From: Rhodospirillales bacterium
GTDB lineage: Bacteria; Pseudomonadota; Alphaproteobacteria; Acetobacterales; Acetobacteraceae
NCBI GenBank assembly: GCA_018971905.1
Contig: JAGWZS010000011.1
Span: 1 to 21,313 of the forward strand
Direction: 5' to 3'
Length of the DNA: 21,313 nucleotides
The translations under genes were made by a program, and so were the position numbers. How positions within the stretch are numbered: the stretch's first letter is position 1; each line of letters begins with the position of its first letter. The notes under the pieces were generated by a model. It made no database searches. It saw only the letters and a program-made list of their open reading frames with translations, and was not told where the DNA came from. Below are positions 1-7,927 of the stretch, piece by piece.

Positions 1-23
1 CGGCACAGCGGCGAGGGTGGCGT

Positions 24-1982
24 ATGCAGACTTGCGGCCGCCGCGTGAGTGAGTGGAACATGCCACCTGATGGCGCGTTGAACCATGCCTTCGGGCAGGA
101 TGTGCCCGGGCAGCGCGACGCCATGCGTGCCTTGCAACGAATCTGGGACCTTTCGCCGGTGCTGAAATTTGTGCTGCGCCCGGGCGGTAAGGTGGTCACC
201 GTGAACCCGGCCTGGACCAAGGCGCTGGGCTGGAGCGAGCAGGAAAGCCGCGCCCGGCGGATGGCCGATTTCATTGCCGCCGACGAACGCGGCGCCGTGC
301 GCGCCGCGTTTAATGATTTCACCCCGACCTCACGGCGCGCGGAACTCACCGTGACGATGCTGACTAAGCGCGAGGAGCGACGGCAGGTCGCCTGGACCCG
401 TGTAGCCGAAGGCGGGCTGCTTTATGGGTTTGGCCGTGATGTAACGGCCGAACACGCCGCCGCCGCTGCCGCCGCCGCTGCCTCTGCCGAGCGCGAGCGG
501 GTCTGGGGTTCTGCCAACGACCTGCTGGCGATTGCCGAGATTGACGGGCGGTTGCGCTCGGTCAACCCCGCCTGGAGGCGGCTGCTTGGCTATGAAGGCG
601 ACGTGATCGTGGGCACAAGGCTGATGGATTTGGTGATCCCCGAGGATTGCCAGGCAGCCGAGCGGGCAATGTGCGAATTAGCGCGGGGCAGGGCGGTCCG
701 CGATGTTGAATGCCGGATGACCGACCAGCAAGGGCGGATATGCCTGATCTCCTGGTCCGCTGATCGGGCGGAAAATTCGGTCTATTTTGTTGGCCGTGAC
801 GTAAGCGCTCAGCGCGAGGCAGAAGAGCAGTTGCGCCAGGCACAGAAAATGGAAGCGGTAGGGCAGCTTACCGGGGGTATCGCGCACGATTTCAACAATT
901 TGCTTCAGGGCATCACCGGCAGCCTGGAGCTGATAGACAAGCGTATGCAGCGCGGCGAAACCCAGGGGTTGGACCGTTTCATTGCGATGGCGATGGACGC
1001 AGCCAACCGGGCGGCGGCACTCACCCACCGGCTGCTCGCGTTTTCACGCCGGCAGCCGCTGGACTCCAAGCCAGTGGCGGCCAACCCGTTGGTGCTTTCA
1101 ATGGAATTGCTGCTGTGCCGGACCCTGGGGGAGCGCGTGGAATTGCGGCTGGCGCTGCAAGACGGGCTTTGGCTGGCGCTATGCGACCCCAACCAGCTTG
1201 AAAACGCTTTGCTCAACCTGGCCATCAATGCCAGGGATGCCATGCCCGCGGGCGGGCAATTGACGATTAGCACCGCGAATGTGGAGCTGGAAGGTACGCT
1301 TGGCCCCAAGCAGAACCTGGTGGCGCCGGGGCCTTATGTTTGCATCAGCGTCAGTGATACAGGCGTTGGCATGGATGCGGCGACCATCGCCAAGGTGTTT
1401 GAGCCGTTTTTTACCACCAAGCCACTGGGCCAGGGCACCGGGCTTGGCCTTTCGATGATCTACGGGTTTATCCGTCAGTCCAACGGGCATGTGAGGATCG
1501 AATCCGAGCCCGGCCAGGGCACCGTGGTGCGGCTGTATCTTCCCCGCCACGATGGCGAGGCCGCAATGGTGGCGCCGCATGCCGAGGCAGCAGGGATGCA
1601 AGCCGCCGCCAGCGGCGGCACTGTGCTGGTGGTGGAGGATGAGCCGGTGGTGCGCAGATTGGTCGTCACGGTTCTGAAGGGGCTGGGCTATGCCACGCTG
1701 GAGGCGGAGGATGGACCAGGCGGGCTGGCGATTCTGCAATCGCGCCAGCAGATAGACCTGCTGATCACCGATATCGGCTTGCCGGGGTTGAATGGGCGGC
1801 AGATTGCCGATGCAGCGCGGTTGCGGCGGCCGGAGCTGCGGGTGCTGTTTCTGACCGGCTACGCCGAAAGCGCGGTGATCAGCGATGTCGGGCTTATGCC
1901 CGGCATGGAGATCATGGCCAAGCCCTTCACCATGGATGCGCTGGCCGCCAAGGTGTGCGGCATGGTAGGGGCGAAGCCATAA
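24..1982 (+). CDS. PAS-PAS hybrid sensor histidine kinase with C-terminal receiver
   Basis: A 652-residue soluble hybrid kinase; I see no signal peptide or membrane segment, so it probably senses a cytoplasmic cue. Domains in order: PAS 1 (about residues 40-143), a nine-alanine linker (145-153), PAS 2 (about 160-265), a HisKA dimerisation/phosphoacceptor domain with GGIAHDFNN and His288, an HATPase domain with N-box [10 protein letters not shown] (Asn402) and G-boxes DTGVGM and GQGTGLGLS, and a receiver (about 533-648) with acidic pair Glu538/Asp539, phospho-acceptor Asp583 and Lys633. The PAS domains lack the LOV cysteine motif, so the ligand is unknown. The ATG at 24 is preceded by GAGGG (13-17) at good spacing; ATG 60 is a weaker alternative. 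No DNA-binding output is fused and no response-regulator gene is adjacent, so its partner is not visible. The family assignment is secure; the signal is not. Confidence 0.93.
   Translation: MQTCGRRVSEWNMPPDGALNHAFGQDVPGQRDAMRALQRIWDLSPVLKFVLRPGGKVVTVNPAWTKALGWSEQESRARRMADFIAADERGAVRAAFNDFTPTSRRAELTVTMLTKREERRQVAWTRVAEGGLLYGFGRDVTAEHAAAAAAAAASAERERVWGSANDLLAIAEIDGRLRSVNPAWRRLLGYEGDVIVGTRLMDLVIPEDCQAAERAMCELARGRAVRDVECRMTDQQGRICLISWSADRAENSVYFVGRDVSAQREAEEQLRQAQKMEAVGQLTGGIAHDFNNLLQGITGSLELIDKRMQRGETQGLDRFIAMAMDAANRAAALTHRLLAFSRRQPLDSKPVAANPLVLSMELLLCRTLGERVELRLALQDGLWLALCDPNQLENALLNLAINARDAMPAGGQLTISTANVELEGTLGPKQNLVAPGPYVCISVSDTGVGMDAATIAKVFEPFFTTKPLGQGTGLGLSMIYGFIRQSNGHVRIESEPGQGTVVRLYLPRHDGEAAMVAPHAEAAGMQAAASGGTVLVVEDEPVVRRLVVTVLKGLGYATLEAEDGPGGLAILQSRQQIDLLITDIGLPGLNGRQIADAARLRRPELRVLFLTGYAESAVISDVGLMPGMEIMAKPFTMDALAAKVCGMVGAKP
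456..482 (+). repeat. Alanine-codon (GCC/GCT) tract in the kinase linker
   Basis: Nine consecutive Ala codons, almost all GCC, form a low-complexity tract between the two PAS domains of the hybrid kinase. It probably encodes a flexible or short helical linker and could change length by slippage; no length variation can be seen from one sequence. Confidence 0.7.
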
Positions 1983-1996
1983 AGCTATTCTGCGCT

Positions 1997-2015
1997 TCCG
2001 GCTTGCCGCGCCGGA
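1997..2015 (+). other. Small hairpin between the kinase gene and yebC
   Basis: TCCGGC (1997-2002) and GCCGGA (2010-2015) form a perfect 6-bp stem around a 7-nt loop in the 48-nt gap before yebC. No T-tract follows, so it is not a convincing terminator. It may be an mRNA processing or stability element, or chance in GC-rich DNA. Confidence 0.35.
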
Positions 2016-2030
2016 TGCTAAAGCCCGCCC

Positions 2031-2780
2031 ATGGCTGGACATTCACACGCAAAGAACATCATGCACCGCAAGGGTGCGCAGGACGCCAAGCGCGCGCGCA
2101 TCTATGCCAAACTCATTCGCGAGATCACCGTGGCCGCCAAGGAAGGTCTGCCAGACCCCTCGGCCAATCCGCGTTTGCGCGCGGGCATCGCGGCGGCGCT
2201 GAAGCAGAACATGACGCGCGATGCGATCGACCGCGCGATCAAGAAAGCCTCCGGCGCGGGCGGCACGGAAAATTACGAATCCGTGCGCTATGAGGGCTAT
2301 GGCCCGGCGGGGGTGGCGATCATCATCGAAGCGCTGACCGATAACCGCAACCGTACCGCCTCGGTGGTGCGCGCGGCGTTCAACAAATCCGGCGGGGCGC
2401 TGGGGGAAACCAATTCCGTCTCCTTCATGTTCAACCGCCTGGCGGCGATCCGTTACCCGGCCAACGCGGCCTCGGCGGATGACATGCTGGAAGCGGCGAT
2501 CGAGGCAGGAGCCGATGACGTGGTAAGCGGCGAGGACGGCCACGAGGTGCAGGCGGCGGTGGAGAATTTCTTTGCGGTGCGCGATGCGCTGGCGCAGAAA
2601 TTCGGCGATCCGGCGGAAGCAGGTATCGAATGGCAGCCGAATATGAGCGTGACGCTGGACGAGGAAAAAGCGGCCTCGGTGATGAAGCTGATCGACATTC
2701 TTGAGGATGATGACGACGTGCAGAACGTCTATGCCAATTTCGAGGTGCCGGAAGACGTTTTGGCGAAGCTCTCGGCATAA
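2031..2780 (+). CDS. yebC: YebC/PmpR family protein (TACO1 family)
   Basis: A 249-residue protein beginning [20 protein letters not shown], the hallmark N-terminus of the YebC/PmpR/TACO1 family, and of the usual length (about 240-250 residues). Family members were first described as DNA-binding regulators; more recent work links several to translation, particularly through proline-rich stretches. Which role applies here cannot be read from sequence, although the 11-proline run in TolA nearby would be a natural target for a translation factor. The start is fixed by the conserved N-terminus, despite only a weak ribosome-binding site upstream. The stop codon overlaps the ruvC start by one base (TAATG), so yebC and ruvC are probably cotranscribed and translationally coupled. 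yebC next to ruvC is a widely conserved arrangement. Confidence 0.96.
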   Translation: MAGHSHAKNIMHRKGAQDAKRARIYAKLIREITVAAKEGLPDPSANPRLRAGIAAALKQNMTRDAIDRAIKKASGAGGTENYESVRYEGYGPAGVAIIIEALTDNRNRTASVVRAAFNKSGGALGETNSVSFMFNRLAAIRYPANAASADDMLEAAIEAGADDVVSGEDGHEVQAAVENFFAVRDALAQKFGDPAEAGIEWQPNMSVTLDEEKAASVMKLIDILEDDDDVQNVYANFEVPEDVLAKLSA

Positions 2781-3295
2781 TGCTGCAAGCGCGCGGCAAG
2801 GTTCGTATTCTTGGTATCGACCCTGGCCTGCGGTTTACCGGCTGGGGTGTGCTGGAGGCCGATGGCAACCGGCTGCGCCATGTGGCGGACGGCGTGGTGG
2901 CGACAGACGGCACCGAGGACGTGCCACTGCGCCTGAAAGCGCTGGCCGAGGCGCTGGCGGATTTGCTGGCGCGCTTCACCCCGGACGAAGCGGCGGTGGA
3001 AGAGACCTATGTGAACCGTAACGCCAGCGCCACGCTAAAGCTGGGCTATGCGCGCGGCGTCGCACTGCTGGCCCCGGCGCAGGCGGGGATTCCGGTATTT
3101 GAATATGGCGCCAAAACCGTGAAGATGGCGGTGGTTGGCACTGGCGGCGCAGATAAAGAGCAGGTGGGGCTGATGGTGAGGCGCCTGCTGCCCGGCGCCG
3201 CGCAGAAGCGGGCGGATGCGGCGGATGCGCTGGCGGTGGCCATTTGCCACGCGCATCATCGTTCCACGGCCAATGTATGGAAGGCGGCGACATGA
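2780..3295 (+). CDS. ruvC: Holliday junction resolvase RuvC
   Basis: A 171-residue endonuclease that cuts four-way DNA junctions after RuvAB branch migration, the last step of recombinational repair. It has the RNase H-like fold signature: ILGIDPG with catalytic Asp14, the AVEETY motif with Glu74, and the C-terminal ADAADALA motif with Asp146 and Asp149. All four acidic metal-binding residues expected from Escherichia coli RuvC (D7, E66, D138, D141) are therefore present. Length is close to the E. coli protein (173). The start overlaps the yebC stop by one base. The stop overlaps the ruvA start (ATGA, 3292-3295), as expected for tight coupling of ruvC and ruvA. Confidence 0.98.
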   Translation: MLQARGKVRILGIDPGLRFTGWGVLEADGNRLRHVADGVVATDGTEDVPLRLKALAEALADLLARFTPDEAAVEETYVNRNASATLKLGYARGVALLAPAQAGIPVFEYGAKTVKMAVVGTGGADKEQVGLMVRRLLPGAAQKRADAADALAVAICHAHHRSTANVWKAAT

Positions 3296-3885
3296 TCGCG
3301 CGGTTGCGGGGCATTGTTGATTCCATCGAGGATGGCCGATGTGTGATGGACGTGAACGGCGTGGGGTATCTGGTGTTCTGCTCCACCCGCACCCTGGGCG
3401 CGTTGCCGGATGGCATGGCGACGCTGCTGATTGAAACCCAGGTGCGCGAGGATGCGATCAGCCTTTACGGGTTTTATACCGCCGCCGAGCGGGAGTGGTT
3501 CCGGCTGCTGACCACCGTGCAGGGTGTGGGGGCGAAGGTGGCGCTGGGGATACTCTCGGCGCTTTCGCCGGACCAACTGATCGGCGCCATTGCCGGGCAG
3601 GATAAGGGTGCCATCACCCGCGCGCCGGGCGTGGGGCCGAAGCTGGCTGTGCGTATTCTGACGGAGTTGCAGAGCAAGGCCGGGGTGATGCCGGGCGGCG
3701 GCACGGAAAAGTTTTCCGCACCAAATTCGCGTGGCGCTGAAGCGGAAGTTTTGTCCGCCCTGACCAATCTCGGTTATAAGCGCATGGAAGCCGAGGCGGC
3801 TTTGGTCAAAGCCGTGGCCGAACACGGCGAGGATGCGGCGTTTGATGTGCTGATCCGCGCCGGGCTGAAGGCGCTGGCCAGATGA
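3292..3885 (+). CDS. ruvA: Holliday junction DNA-binding subunit RuvA
   Basis: A 197-residue protein (E. coli 203) that binds the four-way junction as a tetramer and loads the RuvB motor. The N-terminal OB-fold domain begins MIARLRGIV and carries the acidic pin Glu53/Asp54 (VREDAISLYG). Two helix-hairpin-helix motifs follow, VQGVGAKVALGIL (about 71-88) and APGVGPKLAVRIL (about 106-124). A C-terminal RuvB-binding three-helix domain covers about 150-197. The reading frame is open upstream to 3244, but ATG 3292 is the true start: it gives the canonical N-terminus and has a strong GGAAGG site (3279-3284). The stop (TGA 3883-3885) overlaps the start of the next, unusual membrane gene by four bases. 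Confidence 0.97.
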   Translation: MIARLRGIVDSIEDGRCVMDVNGVGYLVFCSTRTLGALPDGMATLLIETQVREDAISLYGFYTAAEREWFRLLTTVQGVGAKVALGILSALSPDQLIGAIAGQDKGAITRAPGVGPKLAVRILTELQSKAGVMPGGGTEKFSAPNSRGAEAEVLSALTNLGYKRMEAEAALVKAVAEHGEDAAFDVLIRAGLKALAR

Positions 3886-4307
3886 CCAAGAATCTAATGC
3901 AAATTTCTCGAATAATATTGGGCGGCTGTCTTGCCGTTGTCATCCCCTTCATTCTTCTTGATCCCTCCATTTTTTTTGCGCATGCCGTCCCAAATGCCGG
4001 GAGTTTGATGGCAATCGCCGCAGGACCAATATTATTTATTGGTTTTGTTGTGGTCGGTTTGCCTTCGTACGTGATTTTTCAGTACTTAAAAATTTATTCC
4101 TTGGAAGCTTATATTCTTACCGGGCTTATAGCTGGAATAGTTATTGCGGCTTTATTGGCCATGGCACCGGGGTTGCGAGATTACAGTAATCCCCTCGCGC
4201 CATTCTTCTTTCTTGGAATGTTATGTTCTTTTGGTGGCGTAAGCTCCGCTTTGATATTTTGGTTAATCGTTCGCCCTGACAAAAGGCCAGGGGGGCAACA
4301 TGACTGA
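3882..4307 (+). CDS. Small four-helix membrane protein of unknown function, inserted between ruvA and ruvB
   Basis: A 141-residue hydrophobic protein I do not recognise. Four probable transmembrane segments lie at about residues 8-27, 41-64, 74-95 and 105-130, with short charged loops and a polar C-terminus ([11 protein letters not shown]). I see no signal-cleavage, catalytic or metal-binding motif. Base composition differs sharply from its surroundings: about 43% GC by hand count over 3901-4260, against about 68% in a sampled ruvA line. It uses codons that are rare nearby, such as consecutive ATA-ATA at 3912-3917. Yet its start overlaps the ruvA stop by four bases and its stop lies eight bases inside ruvB, so it is a coding insertion fitted into the operon and would be coupled to both. 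Recent acquisition is an inference. An intact frame with neat overlaps argues that it is expressed. It may be a lineage-specific orphan. Confidence 0.75.
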   Translation: MTKNLMQISRIILGGCLAVVIPFILLDPSIFFAHAVPNAGSLMAIAAGPILFIGFVVVGLPSYVIFQYLKIYSLEAYILTGLIAGIVIAALLAMAPGLRDYSNPLAPFFFLGMLCSFGGVSSALIFWLIVRPDKRPGGQHD

Positions 4308-5331
4308 AGATCGCATCACCTCCGGCGAGCGGCTGGCTGATGATGCGGGCGAAGCCTCGCTGCGGCCACAGAGCCTGGAGGATTTCACCGGCCAGGCCGG
4401 CAGCCGGGAGAATCTGAAAATCTTTGTCGCCGCCGCCAAAACCCGTGGCGAGGCGCTGGACCATGTGCTGCTGCACGGCCCGCCGGGGCTGGGCAAGACC
4501 ACGCTGGCGCAGATCGTAGCGCATGAGATGGGGGTTGGGTTCAAGGCCACATCTGGCCCGGTGATCCAGAAATCCGGCGATCTCGCGGCGATTCTGACGA
4601 ATCTTCAACCGAAGGACGTGCTGTTCATCGACGAGATCCACCGGCTGCAACCGGCGATCGAGGAAATTCTCTACCCGGCGATGGAGGATTTCCAGCTCGA
4701 CTTGATTATCGGCGAGGGGCCGGGGGCGCGCACGGTGCGGATCGACCTGCCGCCCTTTACGCTGGTGGGGGCGACGACACGCTCCGGCCTGTTGGCCACG
4801 CCGCTGCGGGACCGGTTTGGGATTCCGCTGCGGCTGGTATTCTATACGCCGGATGAACTCACCGGCATCGTCATCCGGCTGGCGCAGAAGCTCGGCATGG
4901 CGCTGTCATATGATGGTGCGATGGAGATCGCCCGCCGCTCACGCGGCACACCGCGTATTGCCGGAAGGCTGACGCGCCGCGTGCGCGACTTTGCCACGGC
5001 CGCCGGTGTTACGGAAATTTCACGCGAAATGGCCGATGCCGCGCTGACCCGGCTGGACGTGGACCAGAAAGGGTTGGACGCGATGGATATGCGCTATCTC
5101 AAGCGCCTGGCGGAACACCATAATGGCGGTCCGGTGGGGGTTGAGACGCTTGCCGCCGCCCTGGCTGAGGCGCGGGATACGCTGGAAGACGTGGTGGAAC
5201 CTTACCTTATCCAGGAGGGGCTGCTGCTGCGCACCGCCCGCGGCCGGATGCTGGGCGACCCTGGCTGGCGGCATCTGGGCCTCAACCCGCCCCAGCGTGG
5301 GCCGGATCTGCTTGATATGCTGGGCGAGTGA
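4300..5331 (+). CDS. ruvB: Holliday junction branch-migration ATPase RuvB
   Basis: A 343-residue AAA+ hexameric motor (E. coli 336) that pulls DNA through the RuvA-bound junction. Visible features in order: the N-terminal [12 protein letters not shown] segment, Walker [10 protein letters not shown] (residues 60-68, Lys66), Walker B LFIDEIH (Asp111/Glu112), sensor 1 GATTRSG (about 157-163), the arginine-finger motif PLRDRFG (Arg170), and a C-terminal winged-helix domain ending with [16 protein letters not shown]. All key residues are intact, so the AT-rich insertion upstream has not damaged it. ATG 4300 is preceded by a purine-rich site (CCAGGGGGG, near 4287-4296). The upstream membrane gene overlaps the start by eight bases, so ruvB translation may now depend on that gene rather than directly on ruvA. 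Confidence 0.98.
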   Translation: MTEDRITSGERLADDAGEASLRPQSLEDFTGQAGSRENLKIFVAAAKTRGEALDHVLLHGPPGLGKTTLAQIVAHEMGVGFKATSGPVIQKSGDLAAILTNLQPKDVLFIDEIHRLQPAIEEILYPAMEDFQLDLIIGEGPGARTVRIDLPPFTLVGATTRSGLLATPLRDRFGIPLRLVFYTPDELTGIVIRLAQKLGMALSYDGAMEIARRSRGTPRIAGRLTRRVRDFATAAGVTEISREMADAALTRLDVDQKGLDAMDMRYLKRLAEHHNGGPVGVETLAAALAEARDTLEDVVEPYLIQEGLLLRTARGRMLGDPGWRHLGLNPPQRGPDLLDMLGE

Positions 5332-5338
5332 CCTGCCT

Positions 5339-5344
5339 TATAAA
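5339..5344 (+). promoter_or_regulatory. Possible -10 element for the ybgC-tol operon
   Basis: TATAAA lies in the short 49-nt gap between ruvB and ybgC, 37 bases before the ybgC start. The nearest -35-like hexamer, TTGATA at 5312-5317, is 21 bases upstream, which is too far for a standard sigma-70 promoter. It is therefore a weak candidate; the tol genes may also be read through from ruvB because no terminator is seen in the gap. Confidence 0.25.
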
Positions 5345-5380
5345 AGCCTTTTTCAGCCTTAATCATGGGCTTGGAGCAGG

Positions 5381-5779
5381 ATGTTGATCTATCGTTACAC
5401 CACGCGCATCTATTACCAGGACACGGATGCCGGGGGCATTGTGTATCATGGGAATTATCTTTCCATCGCTGAGCGGGCGCGCACCGAAGCCCTGCGGGAA
5501 ATGGGCGCGCCGCATGCGGAAATGGTGGCGCGATATGGCGTGCTGTTTGTGGTGCATCGCGTCAATTTGCTCTATCAGCGCCCCGCCAGGATCGACGAAC
5601 TGGTGACGGTGGAAACGGAATTCACGGAGCTGCGCGGTGCGAGCGTTACATTACGGCAGAAATTCCTGCGAGACAGCGACTCGTTGGCCGTGCTTGAGCT
5701 TGGGCTGGGTTGCGCGCGCGTGTCCGATGGCCGGGCGGCGCGCATTCCGCGCGAATGGGTATCGCGCCTGAAATTTTGA
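5381..5779 (+). CDS. ybgC: Tol-Pal-associated acyl-CoA thioesterase YbgC
   Basis: A 132-residue hot-dog-fold (4HBT) thioesterase. The family signature YYQDTDAGGIVYHGNY is complete, with catalytic-region Asp16 and conserved His23. YbgC enzymes hydrolyse acyl-CoA thioesters in the cytoplasm and are commonly the first gene of the tol-pal cluster; in E. coli YbgC has been linked to phospholipid-synthesis proteins and ACP. The start ATG 5381 has GGAG at 5373-5376 with short spacing. tolQ follows after 13 bases, so they probably share a transcript. Substrate chain length cannot be inferred from sequence. Confidence 0.95.
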   Translation: MLIYRYTTRIYYQDTDAGGIVYHGNYLSIAERARTEALREMGAPHAEMVARYGVLFVVHRVNLLYQRPARIDELVTVETEFTELRGASVTLRQKFLRDSDSLAVLELGLGCARVSDGRAARIPREWVSRLKF

Positions 5780-5792
5780 ACGGGGAAAGATA

Positions 5793-6509
5793 GTGGACCA
5801 AACGGTGTCTCAGGCGGCCATGGCCGCGCCACAGGCGAATCTCTCGCTGCTTGGCCTGTTTTTGCAGGCGGATGCGGTGGTGAAGCTGGTGATGATCATT
5901 CTGCTGGTCGCCAGCATCTGGGTGTGGACGATCATCATCGAGAAGATCATGACCATTCGCCGCGTCAACCGCGAGGCGAATGCGTTTGAGGACAGCTTCT
6001 GGTCCGGCGGCAGCCTGGACGAGCTTTATGAACGCGAGGGGGTTGACCCCGCCAACCCGATGGCCGCCGTGTTCGGCGCCGCCATGGGCGAATGGAAGCG
6101 CACCGCGCGCATCGCCGGCACCGATATCGGCCGTACCGCGGTGAAGGAGCGCGTGGACCGCGCGATGAACGTGACCATCATGCGTGAGATGGAGCGGCTG
6201 GAGCGGTTCATGATCTTTCTGGCCTCAGTGGGCGCCACGGCGCCGTTTATCGGCCTCTTCGGCACGGTCTGGGGCATCATGCACTCCTTCTCCGCCATTG
6301 CCGCGATGCACAACACGGACCTCGCGGTGGTAGCACCCGGCATTGCGGAGGCGCTGTTTGCCACCGCCATCGGCCTGGTGGCCGCCATTCCGGCGGTGTT
6401 GGCGTATAACAAGCTTTCCAATGACCTCTCGCGGTTTGCCGGGCGGCTGGAAGGGTTTGGCACTGAGTTTTCCGCCATTTTGTCCCGCCAGTCCGAGGAG
6501 CATAAATAA
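5793..6509 (+). CDS. tolQ: Tol-Pal motor subunit TolQ
   Basis: A 238-residue MotA/TolQ/ExbB-family inner-membrane protein that, with TolR, uses the proton gradient to drive TolA. Three transmembrane helices are visible: about 30-50, 139-163 and 177-205, with a large cytoplasmic loop between the first two. The family signature ATAPFIGLFGTVWGIM covers about 148-163, and conserved Thr149 and Thr191 line the presumed proton path. The start is GTG at 5793, chosen because GGGGAAAG (5782-5789) is well placed and the length fits the family. The stop is immediately followed by the tolR ATG with no gap, consistent with coupled synthesis of motor subunits. Confidence 0.97.
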   Translation: MDQTVSQAAMAAPQANLSLLGLFLQADAVVKLVMIILLVASIWVWTIIIEKIMTIRRVNREANAFEDSFWSGGSLDELYEREGVDPANPMAAVFGAAMGEWKRTARIAGTDIGRTAVKERVDRAMNVTIMREMERLERFMIFLASVGATAPFIGLFGTVWGIMHSFSAIAAMHNTDLAVVAPGIAEALFATAIGLVAAIPAVLAYNKLSNDLSRFAGRLEGFGTEFSAILSRQSEEHK

Positions 6510-6944
<435 letters not shown>

Positions 6945-6965
6945 GGCCAGGCAGGAGCTATCGAT

Positions 6966-7919
6966 TTGGACCGCGATCTGCGCCGGAGCGCGATTGTTTC
7001 TTTTGCGATTCACGCGGCGATTATCATCGCCGCGATCGTGGCGCTGCCATTGCAGCCGCTGAACACCTCGGCGGATGAAAGCGTTGACGTGGATTTGGTG
7101 GGCCCTACTCAGCCGCAAACCGCGCAATATAAGGGCAAGGTGGCCGCACCAAGCAACACGCCAGTGCCGCACAAGGGGCCGGTGAACCCAACCCAGCCGA
7201 AGCCGCAGCCGGTGCAACCGCCGCCGCCGCCGCCACCGCCGCCGCCGCCCACGCCTGAGGCGAAGCCGACCCCGGCGCCGCCGCGGCCAGCGCCGCCACC
7301 ACCACCGCCGGTGCCAACCCCCACACAAGAGCCAGTTCCGCCGCCGCCACCGCCGCGCCCGCCGCAGAAGGTGACGAGCACGCAGAAACCGCCGCCGAAG
7401 CCGGTGGAGACGAAGAAACCGCCCGCACCCCAACATTCGGCCACGCATCAGCAGCATGAGGTGAAGAGCCCGCTGCCGCTGAGCAAGAGCATTTTGAACA
7501 CGCTCTCGCAGCTGCGGGTGAACCAGCAGCAGACGAAGCCGCCGACGGCGCAATACAACCCCGACCAGGGCGGTGCCCCCAATGGCGGTGGCAGCCCCAA
7601 CAGTACGGCCAATTCGGGGCTTTCGGAGTCTGACCGCAACGCCATCGGCGCGCATGTGCGCCCGTGCTGGGGGATAGATGCCGGGGCGCCGGGGGTGCAG
7701 GGGTTCTCTGTGCAGCTGCTGGTGACGACCGATGCCTCCGGCACAGTGCGCGAGGCCGAGGTAGCGCCCGCCTCAGAAGGCAACATGGGTGATCCCATCT
7801 ATGCGGCCTATGCCCAGCGCGCCATCGCGGCTGTGGAGAATTATCAATGTGCAACGCTGCCCTTGCCGTCCTACATGCTGGGCAAGGTCAACACTTTCCT
7901 GTTCAACTTCACCCCGTAA
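6966..7919 (+). CDS. tolA: Tol-Pal energy-transducing protein TolA with a polyproline periplasmic linker
   Basis: A 317-residue inner-membrane-anchored protein that spans the periplasm and transmits motor force to TolB-Pal. One N-terminal membrane helix (about 8-27) includes SFAIHAAIIIAAIVAL, matching the TolA/TonB anchor with its SxxxH motif. The middle (about 45-160) is Pro/Lys/Gln-rich with an uninterrupted 11-proline run, TonB-like rather than the long Ala/Lys helix of E. coli TolA. The C-terminal domain (about 215-317) has Cys234 and Cys295, which may form a disulfide. The predicted start is TTG 6966, with AGGAG at 6953-6957; the frame has no better-placed ATG before the membrane helix. 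Identity as TolA rests on context (tolR before, tolB after) plus the SxxxH anchor and C-terminal domain. Confidence 0.92.
   Translation: MDRDLRRSAIVSFAIHAAIIIAAIVALPLQPLNTSADESVDVDLVGPTQPQTAQYKGKVAAPSNTPVPHKGPVNPTQPKPQPVQPPPPPPPPPPPTPEAKPTPAPPRPAPPPPPPVPTPTQEPVPPPPPPRPPQKVTSTQKPPPKPVETKKPPAPQHSATHQQHEVKSPLPLSKSILNTLSQLRVNQQQTKPPTAQYNPDQGGAPNGGGSPNSTANSGLSESDRNAIGAHVRPCWGIDAGAPGVQGFSVQLLVTTDASGTVREAEVAPASEGNMGDPIYAAYAQRAIAAVENYQCATLPLPSYMLGKVNTFLFNFTP
7218..7250 (+). repeat. CCG triplet tract encoding 11 prolines in tolA
   Basis: Eleven successive proline codons, nine CCG, one CCA and one CCC, sit within a longer CCG-rich stretch of tolA. Ribosomes normally need EF-P to translate such runs, and the DNA repeat could expand or contract by slippage in multiples of three without breaking the frame. 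Confidence 0.85.
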
Positions 7920-7927
7920 GAGGTTCG

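Noticed and set aside
1179..2042. A 287-codon reverse-strand open frame opposite the histidine kinase
   Set aside because: Antisense shadow of the kinase and receiver domains with no motif.
1955..2293. A 112-codon forward frame overlapping the start of yebC
   Set aside because: Out of frame with yebC and overlapping both neighbours. Its product is Arg/Gly/His-rich with no family signature.
3244..3291. N-terminally extended RuvA start
   Set aside because: The extension lies inside ruvC. ATG 3292 gives the canonical MIARLRG start and has a strong ribosome-binding site.
4141..4650. A 169-codon reverse-strand frame across the membrane gene and ruvB start
   Set aside because: It spans two overlapping forward genes. 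The forward membrane frame has a better hydrophobic pattern and precise overlaps with its neighbours.
7847..7927. N-terminally extended TolB start
   Set aside because: The extension overlaps the tolA 3' end and would bury the signal peptide. ATG 7928/7931 has a ribosome-binding site and a proper signal sequence.
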